DNA from: Planctomycetaceae bacterium
GTDB taxonomy: Bacteria > Planctomycetota > Planctomycetia > Pirellulales > UBA1268
Length of the DNA stretch: 8,049 bases
Assembly (NCBI GenBank): GCA_947453875.1
Contig: CANGIH010000089.1
Coordinates: 1 to 8,049, forward strand
Direction of reading: 5' to 3'
The translations under genes and the position numbers were made by a program. Below the pieces are notes generated by a model that saw only the letters and a program-made list of their open reading frames with translations, ran no database searches and was not told the origin of the DNA. Position 1 is the stretch's first letter. The number at the start of each line of letters is the position of its first letter. Below, piece after piece: positions 1-4,811 of the stretch.

Positions 1-1
1 C

Positions 2-154
2 CCTGAGGCGGTCGAATTGATCGTCACCGACGACGGGCAGACCCCGCTTTTCAGCCAGTCGGGAGCCCAACCGCCGGCTCGGATCGTCCATGGTCTGCGG
101 CGGTTCCTGGCCGCCCGCCAGGCGTCCCGTTTCGGCGATGCCGCCATTCGCTAG
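2..154 (+). CDS. C-terminal end of an unrecognised protein (partial)
   Basis: An open frame enters from the left edge and runs 50 codons to a TAG stop at 152-154. The codons are strongly G/C-ending, as in the other genes here. The tail reads as ordinary soluble protein, with a hydrophobic-then-acidic stretch (VELIVTDDG) followed by a basic helix (ARIVHGLRRFLAARQ). There is no membrane segment and I recognise no motif, so I give no function. It is convergent with the chemoreceptor gene, with only 16 bases between the two stops and no obvious terminator in that gap. The start lies outside the window. Confidence 0.6.
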   Translation, partial: PEAVELIVTDDGQTPLFSQSGAQPPARIVHGLRRFLAARQASRFGDAAIR

Positions 155-170
155 CGGTCCGCGGAAGACG

Positions 171-2195
171 TCATCGCTCGCCTGCAGCCTGACGGTGAGG
201 CTCGCTGGCCGACCGGGCCGGATCGGTGCGGAAATGGGCCACTTCCTCGTTGAGGTCGGCGATGGCCCGCCGCATCTCATCCATCGCCACCGAGAATCCG
301 TCGGTGGCCGACGAGGTCTGGCCGACTCCCGCCCGCAACCGCTCCATGGCGTCGCGGATCTGTCGCGCCCCGGCGGACTGGGTCTCCATGCCGTCGTGGA
401 CGTGATCGAGCGACTTCGTCACCGACTGCACCGGCACCACGATCCGCGCCAATTGATCGCTGACCACGGCGACCTGTTGGATGCGGGCGCTGACCTCGTT
501 GCGGAAGCGATCCATCTCCATCGTGCCGCTCGACACCGCCGACTGCATGTCGCGGACCATCCGTTCGATGTCCTTGGTCGCCAGCGCCGTCTGGTCGGCG
601 AGTCGACGGATTTCCTGGGCGACGATGCGGAAACCGCGGCCAGCCTCACCCGCCTTCTCGGCCTCGATCGTGGCATTCACCGACAGGAGGTTGGTCTGAT
701 CGGCCACCTTGGCGATGGTGGTGACGACCGAGGTGATCCCACTGGCCCGCTGGCGGATCGTCGCCAGCTTGCGGGTGAAGGCGTTCATGGCGTCGTCGAG
801 TTGCCGCATCGACTCCGACATGCTCTCCAGTCCCTCCCGCCCCTCGTCGGTGACCCGCGCGGCTTCGCGGGCGGCGGCGGTAACGGTGCCGGTGGTGGCA
901 AGCAACAGGTCGGAATTGGCTGAAATCTGCGAGACCGCTCCGGCGATGTCGGCCGTGGAGCCGCTGAACCCGCGGACGATCCGCTCCTGCCGCGAAAGCG
1001 ACGTCGAGACATCGGTCTCCACGGTCGTCAGTCGCTCCCCGGCAGCGCGGATCCTTCCCACGAGATCGCGCAGCGACTCCGACATCTTCCCTACCGAGTC
1101 CAGCAGTCGGCCGGTCTCGTCGTCACCCCCTGGCAGAATGGCTCCCCGCAGGTCGCCGGTGGCGATCGACTCGGCCGCCGCGATCGATGTCCGCACCGGA
1201 CGGGCGATCGCTTCTGCCATCCACAACGACGCGAGCAGCGCGGGAATGCCGACGGCGATCGCCGATGCCAGGGCCGCCAGACCCTGCAGCCAGCCGAGGT
1301 CGGTGCCCGTTCGCGACGCGATGGCCACGAGCACCGCCCCTGCCGGGAGCCCGTCGGCGCGCTGGACTGGCGCCGCGACCCGGTAGGTGTCTCCCTCCGA
1401 CCGACCGACGGGGCGGCCCGAGCCGATCGAATCGCGCACGAGCGTCAAATCGCCCTGATTGAGAGGAAGAGGGGCGTCGGAAGTGCTTCCCGCGGCATCG
1501 ATGACCCGGGTCAAGAGCGGGCTCGAGCGGGCATCGACGATCCGCACCTCGCGGACATCCCCCCCCACGAGTTCCCCGACGAGCCGGCGAAGCCCGAGCG
1601 CCCTGTCGATTCGGGCGAGGAACCTCGCTTCCATCCCCACCTGCACGATCCGTGGGGAATCGACGCCGGGCACCCCGGCATATTTGAAGATCAGGTCATC
1701 GATCTCGCGCTTCCGCGATTCCTGGACGACGCTGGGGATCTCGCCGTCGATGAGACGGTGGAAGACGTGCGCCCGGGGCTGGGCAGCAGGGTCGGCCGAA
1801 AAGCGGAAGCCGCTGCCGGTTGGGTTGGTTTCATAGATCGTCACGCCGTCGCCATCGGTGGCGAGGAATTCAGCGCCCCCCTGATCGGCGACCTGACGGA
1901 GCCGGGTGAGCACGTCGGCATGGGGGATGCCCGCCTCTTCAGCCATGGCGACCAGTTGGGCGACGAGCCTGGCCTGGGTGAGCATCTGCTCGCCGATCTC
2001 CGCCTCGAAGGCGACCGGGGCCTCTTCGGCAAACGCCGCCGCCTTCGCCAGCACTCCCGCGACCCCTTCGGCGCCTGTCCGGGCCTGCGCGAGCATCGCC
2101 CGGCGGGCCACGACCGCCTGCAGGGTCGATGCCACGCCAATGGCGGCAGCCACGAGAAGGAGGGTGACGATCGCGATTCTGGACCACAGCGGCAT
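171..2195 (-). CDS. Methyl-accepting chemotaxis protein, WspA-like signalling domain
   Basis: A 674-residue transmembrane chemoreceptor that would sense a periplasmic signal and control a CheA-type kinase through CheW. Visible layout: TM1 about 6-29; periplasmic sensor about 30-300, Cache-like by inference (GGAEFLATDGDGVTIYE at 106-121, QESRKREIDDLIFKYAGV at 158-175); TM2 about 303-325; HAMP about 326-378; long coiled-coil signalling domain about 395-655. The hairpin tip (DQTNLLSVNATIEAEKAGE at 499-517, then GRGF and EIRRLADQTALAT) is of the type I recall from Pseudomonas WspA, which drives a diguanylate cyclase, rather than from Tsr/Tar. No C-terminal NWETF-like CheR-docking pentapeptide is present; the protein ends in AGER. 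The ATG at 2195 is chosen because GGGAGAA lies 7 bases upstream and TM1 follows at once. A frame extension to 2387 would overlap the lipoprotein gene. No che or wsp gene lies in the window, so the partners are unknown. Confidence 0.93.
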   Translation of the reverse strand: MPLWSRIAIVTLLLVAAAIGVASTLQAVVARRAMLAQARTGAEGVAGVLAKAAAFAEEAPVAFEAEIGEQMLTQARLVAQLVAMAEEAGIPHADVLTRLRQVADQGGAEFLATDGDGVTIYETNPTGSGFRFSADPAAQPRAHVFHRLIDGEIPSVVQESRKREIDDLIFKYAGVPGVDSPRIVQVGMEARFLARIDRALGLRRLVGELVGGDVREVRIVDARSSPLLTRVIDAAGSTSDAPLPLNQGDLTLVRDSIGSGRPVGRSEGDTYRVAAPVQRADGLPAGAVLVAIASRTGTDLGWLQGLAALASAIAVGIPALLASLWMAEAIARPVRTSIAAAESIATGDLRGAILPGGDDETGRLLDSVGKMSESLRDLVGRIRAAGERLTTVETDVSTSLSRQERIVRGFSGSTADIAGAVSQISANSDLLLATTGTVTAAAREAARVTDEGREGLESMSESMRQLDDAMNAFTRKLATIRQRASGITSVVTTIAKVADQTNLLSVNATIEAEKAGEAGRGFRIVAQEIRRLADQTALATKDIERMVRDMQSAVSSGTMEMDRFRNEVSARIQQVAVVSDQLARIVVPVQSVTKSLDHVHDGMETQSAGARQIRDAMERLRAGVGQTSSATDGFSVAMDEMRRAIADLNEEVAHFRTDPARSASEPHRQAAGER

Positions 2196-2202
2196 GCGGA
2201 AG

Positions 2203-2209
2203 TTCTCCC
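2203..2209 (-). promoter_or_regulatory. Ribosome binding site deciding the chemoreceptor start
   Basis: On the minus strand GGGAGAA ends 7 bases before the ATG at 2195. The earlier in-frame ATG at 2267 would add 24 residues ahead of the membrane anchor, which argues for 2195. Just upstream, the arms CGGGA and TCCCG (2214-2218 and 2225-2229) could form a small hairpin close to this site. Confidence 0.5.
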
Positions 2210-2233
2210 GGGGCGGGAATCGTGTCCCGATGA

Positions 2234-2263
2234 AAACTAGTCCGCGTTCGCCTGCAAAGCCAA
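2234..2263 (-). promoter_or_regulatory. Weak possible promoter for the chemoreceptor gene
   Basis: On the minus strand TTGGCT (2258-2263) and TAGTTT (2234-2239) are separated by 18 bases and lie about 40 bases before the receptor start. Both are poor matches to the sigma-70 consensus. They are reported only because the gene is separated from the upstream lipoprotein gene by 124 bases and a hairpin. Confidence 0.2.
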
Positions 2264-2289
2264 CCATCCGCTCCCGGCGTTGCTGTTTG

Positions 2290-2306
2290 GGCCTCAGGAC
2301 GAGGCC
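2290..2306 (-). terminator. Hairpin downstream of the lipoprotein gene
   Basis: A perfect 6-bp G/C-rich stem, GGCCTC and GAGGCC with a 5-base loop, begins 13 bases past the lipoprotein stop. No run of T follows on the minus strand, so it is only terminator-like. It could instead protect a message that continues into the chemoreceptor gene. Confidence 0.3.
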
Positions 2307-2319
2307 GGGCCGCCCGGTG

Positions 2320-2601
2320 TCAGTTGGCGCCGAGCGGTGCAACCGGCACGACCGGTGCGAACGTTGTGGCCGGCGCTTCGGACGCACTCCCGAAGGTCAC
2401 TGTTGGCGGCGTCGGGGAGGGGGCGGGCGGGGCGACGATCGAGTTTTGCCGCACCTTCCCCGCCAGCGCGCAGCCGGCGATGGGAGACAGCATGAACATC
2501 GGGGCCAGCAGCCAGGGAACCCAGATCCGCCCTGCGCCGCCCCGGGCGCCACGGGGTACCAGGGCATCGGCCGGGATGCGCGATCGGAAGGGAGCTGACA
2601 T
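2320..2601 (-). CDS. Small proline-rich lipoprotein, function unknown
   Basis: A 93-residue protein with a lipoprotein-type signal peptide: arginine-rich n-region (residues 6-25), hydrophobic core from about residue 26 (IWVPWLLAPMFMLSP), and lipobox IAGC with the acceptor cysteine at residue 44. After cleavage only about 50 residues remain, rich in Pro, Ala, Val and Thr (for example APPAPSPTPPTV at 57-68), with no recognisable domain and no further Cys. It would be a lipid-anchored, probably extended periplasmic or surface peptide. The ATG at 2601 has GGAAGA 5 bases upstream. The same frame stays open far upstream (to about 3804), but that extension runs through the antisense of the DUF420 gene and the tRNA and is not credible. 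It lies between the tRNA and the chemoreceptor gene on the same strand. I do not recognise a family. A chance open frame is possible, but the signal peptide and lipobox argue against it. Confidence 0.6.
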   Translation of the reverse strand: MSAPFRSRIPADALVPRGARGGAGRIWVPWLLAPMFMLSPIAGCALAGKVRQNSIVAPPAPSPTPPTVTFGSASEAPATTFAPVVPVAPLGAN

Positions 2602-2716
2602 GACGGTCTTCCGGGCGGAGGGGGCAAGGGGCGTTCGCCTTGCACGCCCACGCTGCTCATAGCCGTGATCCCTCCCCGGAGGCAAGGGAGACTGGGGCAG
2701 GGGGGAAGAGTGACAT

Positions 2717-2731
2717 CCGCGCGGAGCGCGG
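2717..2731 (-). terminator. Stem-loop behind tRNA-Leu
   Basis: A perfect 6-bp stem, CCGCGC and GCGCGG with a 3-base loop, starts 20 bases after the 3' end of the tRNA. No clear T-run follows, so this is a candidate tRNA terminator or processing signal rather than a textbook intrinsic terminator. Confidence 0.35.
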
Positions 2732-2751
2732 GAATCGGAACGACCAGACAA

Positions 2752-2837
2752 TGGCCGAGGCGGGAATCGAACCCGCACGGAGATTGCTCTCCACAGGATT
2801 TTAAGTCCCGTGCGTCTGCCTATTTCGCCACTCGGCC
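2752..2837 (-). tRNA. tRNA-Leu (anticodon UAA)
   Basis: An 86-base class II tRNA read on the minus strand. The acceptor stem is GGCCGAG with CTCGGCC, and the discriminator is A73. The anticodon arm CGGGA-CTTAAAA-TCCTG places TAA at positions 34-36, so it decodes UUA (and UUG by wobble). The long variable arm pairs GGAGA with TCTCC, as expected for leucine tRNA. The T-arm is GCGGG-TTCGATT-CCCGC. CCA is not encoded; TTG follows A73, so CCA would be added after transcription. UUA should be a rare codon in DNA this G+C-rich. Confidence 0.95.
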
Positions 2838-2848
2838 CCGGCTCCGCG

Positions 2849-2878
2849 ATCGTAGCGGTCGGCGTGGGCACCGGGCAA
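2849..2878 (-). promoter_or_regulatory. Probable promoter of tRNA-Leu
   Basis: On the minus strand TTGCCC (2873-2878) and TACGAT (2849-2854) are separated by 18 bases, and the -10 element ends 11 bases before the tRNA. Agreement with the sigma-70 consensus is moderate (TTG of the -35; TA and the final T of the -10), and the spacing suits a start just ahead of the mature tRNA. Confidence 0.45.
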
Positions 2879-2958
2879 TCCGCGTCGCCGCTACACTGAC
2901 ATGCCTGCCCGAGTTCGGCCCGCCCCCGCATCGCCCCCCGCTCCGCTCTTCCCCTGTC

Positions 2959-2962
2959 GAGG
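2959..2962 (+). promoter_or_regulatory. Ribosome binding site supporting a TTG start
   Basis: GAGG lies 5 bases before the in-frame TTG at 2968. This is the best initiation context between the tRNA and the first membrane helix of the DUF420 gene and is the main reason for preferring TTG over the later GTG codons (3001, 3007) or ATG (3073). Confidence 0.45.
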
Positions 2963-2967
2963 TTGCT

Positions 2968-3507
2968 TTGGCCCCCACCGCCGCCCCGGTTCATTTCCTG
3001 GTGTCCGTGCTTGCCGATGTCGCGGTTGCCGCGGGGATCGACGGGTTTCTCGGGACGCGGGCGAGCCTCGGGATGGATGTCGTCCTCGTCGGCCTCCTTG
3101 CCACCTTGCCGTTCCTGGCATGGAGCATCCAGCTCGTGCGGAAACATCGCAATTTCGCCGCCCACAAGCGGATGCAACTGGCGATCGCGGCTGCGCTTGC
3201 CACCGCGATCGTCATCTTCGAGGTCGACATCCGCCTGCTCTCCGACTGGAAATTGCGGGCGCGGCCGAGTCCCTACTGGCCCTCCGGCGTGCTCACGGCC
3301 CTTGGCATCCACCTCGTGTTCGCCGTGTCGACCCTCGCCCTCTGGGTGTGGGTCGTGTGGGAGGCATGGAAGCGGTTTCCGGTCCCGCCGGAGCCCAACG
3401 CCCACGGACCGCGGCACCGGCTCTGGGCGCGGCTGGCCGCCATCGACCTCCTCCTCACCGCGGTGACCGGCACCGCCTTCTACTGGCTGGCGTTCGTGGC
3501 ACGCTGA
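2968..3507 (+). CDS. DUF420-family membrane protein
   Basis: A 179-residue protein with four predicted membrane helices (about 37-57, 69-87, 106-134, 153-176). Features of the DUF420 family (Pfam PF04238, related to the cytochrome-oxidase-associated YozB/CtaM group) are the basic-His stretch before helix 2 (VRKHRNFAAHKRMQL, 57-71), a His in helix 3 (ALGIHLVF, 111-118), the His/Arg stretch before helix 4 (HGPRHRLWARLAA) and the closing TGTAFYWLAF. The conserved histidines suggest metal or heme contact, but the biochemical role is not established. The open frame reaches back to 2665, but that stretch crosses the tRNA on the other strand, so the start must lie after 2837. TTG at 2968 is chosen from its GAGG site; GTG 3001 or ATG 3073 would remove only the N-terminal tail. 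It is convergent with tatC. No oxidase gene is visible nearby. Confidence 0.82.
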   Translation: MAPTAAPVHFLVSVLADVAVAAGIDGFLGTRASLGMDVVLVGLLATLPFLAWSIQLVRKHRNFAAHKRMQLAIAAALATAIVIFEVDIRLLSDWKLRARPSPYWPSGVLTALGIHLVFAVSTLALWVWVVWEAWKRFPVPPEPNAHGPRHRLWARLAAIDLLLTAVTGTAFYWLAFVAR

Positions 3508-3525
3508 GCGCCGCCACGCCGGCGC
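3508..3525. terminator. Stem-loop between two convergent stops
   Basis: A perfect 6-bp stem, GCGCCG (3508-3513) and CGGCGC (3520-3525) with a 6-base loop, exactly fills the gap between the DUF420 stop (3505-3507) and the tatC stop (3528-3530). It could block both convergent transcripts. There is no T-tract on either side, so it is not a classical intrinsic terminator. Confidence 0.4.
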
Positions 3526-3527
3526 GA

Positions 3528-4580
3528 TCAGCCCTCCCGAGCGCGCACCGGCGGGAGCCAACGGCAGATCGCCAGGCCGCCAAAATAGAGCAGGCACAAA
3601 GGGACGGCGAGGAACAGCAGGCTGTAGGGATCGGCCGGGGTGAGAATCGCTGAGACGACGAAGATGATCACCACCGCCAGCCGCCACTGCGAGGCGTAGG
3701 TTTCGACGTCGACGATGCCGATCCGCTCCAGGAAGAGCATCACCAGCGGCAGTTGGAAACCGATCCCGAAACCGATCGGAAGAATGAGCACGAATCCCAT
3801 CCACTCGCTGATCCGCGGGTCGGGGTCGAGGCCGAGCCAGGCGTTGAACTGGAGGAGGTAGTCGAGGACGAAGTCGAACACGAAGAAGAAGGCGAGGAAC
3901 GCCCCCGCCAGGAACAGGAGCGTGCTGATGGGAAGGAACACATGGACGTAGCGCTTCTCGTGCGGATAGAGCCCGGCGGCGACGAACGTCCAGAGTTGGT
4001 AGAAGATCCAGGGGCTGGCAAGGAGGATCCCCACGAGCAACGCCGCCTTGACATACATCCCGAAGGCTTCCTGTGCGCTCAGCGTCGTGATGCTGACGCG
4101 TGAATCCTTGACCATCGGCTGCCAGAGGAGCACGGGCACGAGGTCGTCCATGCCGAAGCCCGCAGGGGCATCCACCTTCGCGGAGGTCGGTGCGGCGGAG
4201 GCCGCCGGGGGAGCGGGAGCCGTGCCGAGCACGCGGGCGAGCCGGTCGGCATGGATCTCGCGGAGCTCGAACGACATGCCGTGCCTCTCGACCGCGTCGA
4301 TCACCTCCTCGCGCGAATAGGGGAGGGGAGGTCCACCGTCGACTCGCGGCTGCCAGGTGTCGAATGTCTCGACCGCCCGGTTGGAGTAGTAATTGGCCAG
4401 CGCCCGCTTGAGCGGCTGTTCGATGAGGTGGACGAACGGCCGGGCGACCATGAATCCGATCAGCACGGCGACGGCGAGCCCCATCGTGGCCCTGATCAGG
4501 CAGACCCGGAGTTCCTCCAGGTGCTCCCCGAAGGTCATCGTCGAACTTTGGAACAGGTCTTCGTCGTCGATGCGGGCCAT
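3528..4580 (-). CDS. tatC: Twin-arginine translocase subunit TatC
   Basis: A 350-residue integral membrane protein that recognises twin-arginine signal peptides and, with TatA/TatB-type subunits, exports folded proteins. Family signatures: HLEELRVCLIRA at 20-31 before TM1; EAFGMYVKAALLVGILLASP at 171-190 (TM2); YQLWTFVAAGLYPHEKR at 194-210; FGIGFQLPLVMLFL at 271-284 (TM4); AILTPADPYSLLFLAVP at 311-327, matching the usual TPxD motif before the last helices. The protein is about 100 residues longer than E. coli TatC (about 258). The extra length is almost all between TM1 and TM2 (about 62-165), including an Ala/Pro-rich stretch (APAPPAASAAPTSA, 121-134). Where E. coli TatC has membrane-buried E170 (FEVP), this protein has Gln (FQLP, Q276). 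ATG 4580 is chosen because the protein then starts MARIDDEDLF just before the conserved region; no Shine-Dalgarno is visible. No tatA or tatB is present in the window. Confidence 0.95.
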   Translation of the reverse strand: MARIDDEDLFQSSTMTFGEHLEELRVCLIRATMGLAVAVLIGFMVARPFVHLIEQPLKRALANYYSNRAVETFDTWQPRVDGGPPLPYSREEVIDAVERHGMSFELREIHADRLARVLGTAPAPPAASAAPTSAKVDAPAGFGMDDLVPVLLWQPMVKDSRVSITTLSAQEAFGMYVKAALLVGILLASPWIFYQLWTFVAAGLYPHEKRYVHVFLPISTLLFLAGAFLAFFFVFDFVLDYLLQFNAWLGLDPDPRISEWMGFVLILPIGFGIGFQLPLVMLFLERIGIVDVETYASQWRLAVVIIFVVSAILTPADPYSLLFLAVPLCLLYFGGLAICRWLPPVRAREG

Positions 4581-4613
4581 GGGGGGACCGGGAAGGAGGG
4601 TTTCAATTCCCCG

Positions 4614-4643
4614 ATGGTACTTCACATCCCACGGAGGTGTCCG
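4614..4643 (-). promoter_or_regulatory. Weak possible promoter for tatC
   Basis: On the minus strand CGGACA (4638-4643) and TACCAT (4614-4619) are spaced by 18 bases, about 33 bases before the tatC start. Four of six bases of the -35 and four of six of the -10 match sigma-70. It lies downstream of the structured segment, so tatC could be transcribed independently of apgM. Confidence 0.25.
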
Positions 4644-4688
4644 GGGAACCTTTTGGGACGGCCTGGCGGCAGGATTACCTAGCCGTCC

Positions 4689-4719
4689 GTGGAAAAAGTC
4701 ATCCATGACCTTTTTCCAC
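4689..4719. terminator. Long A5/T5 hairpin, bidirectional terminator-like
   Basis: Arms 4689-4702 and 4705-4719 pair over 14 bp with one bulge. On either strand the short central palindrome GTCAT/ATGAC has A5 on its 5' side and T5 on its 3' side, as in bidirectional intrinsic terminators where the A-tract pairs with the T-tract. It lies 93 bases past the apgM stop on the minus strand. Confidence 0.4.
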
Positions 4720-4728
4720 TTTGGACAA

Positions 4729-4755
4729 CCCCGAAAAAGCCGAGGTTTTTCGGGG
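4729..4755. terminator. Ten-bp A5/T5 hairpin, terminator-like
   Basis: CCCCGAAAAA (4729-4738) and TTTTTCGGGG (4746-4755) form a perfect 10-bp stem with a 7-base loop. On the minus strand an alternative shorter stem (CCGA with TCGG) would leave a T5 tract unpaired and resemble an intrinsic terminator for apgM, so the two folds are mutually exclusive. It is 57 bases past the apgM stop. Confidence 0.45.
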
Positions 4756-4811
4756 CTGTAGGCCGCTTCATCCAGCGGCGGGTCACTTTGTCCACAGCCT
4801 GCTAAGGACTG

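Larger units (their letters stand above)
4656..4796 (-). other. Highly structured apgM-tatC spacer; possible RNA element or palindromic repeat
   Basis: Five helices can be drawn, nearly abutting. (a) GGACGGC 4656-4662 with GCCGTCC 4682-4688. (b) 4689-4702 with 4705-4719, a 14-bp stem with one bulged base around a two-base CC turn (4703-4704). (c) TGGACAA 4722-4728 with TTGTCCA 4788-4794, enclosing (d) CCCCGAAAAA 4729-4738 with TTTTTCGGGG 4746-4755 and (e) GCCGCT 4762-4767 with AGCGGC 4774-4779. Helices c, d and e make a three-way junction, with c and d directly stacked. GTCC 4685-4688 can alternatively pair with GGAC 4723-4726, so a and c compete with an extended b. The strand is given as minus because apgM and tatC flank it in that direction, but the pairing is symmetrical. 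No known RNA family is recognised. I infer either a leader or spacer RNA or a small repeat element. Confidence 0.5.

Noticed and set aside
90..923. Long open frame on the plus strand across the 3' part of the chemoreceptor gene.
   Set aside because: It is antisense to a clear MCP signalling domain. Its product is a His/Arg/Gly-rich sequence of the kind produced by antisense reading of high-G+C genes.
2665..2967. N-terminal extension of the DUF420 frame.
   Set aside because: It runs straight through the tRNA-Leu gene on the opposite strand, and the extra residues have no family match.
4581..4706. 42-residue N-terminal extension of TatC from an ATG at 4706.
   Set aside because: The ATG lies in the turn of a strong hairpin, the extension resembles no TatC, and the canonical start region begins at 4580.
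4788..4796. TTGTCCACA, one mismatch from a DnaA box.
   Set aside because: It is a single copy with no dnaA, dnaN or A+T-rich unwinding region, and its bases are already explained as one arm of a helix.
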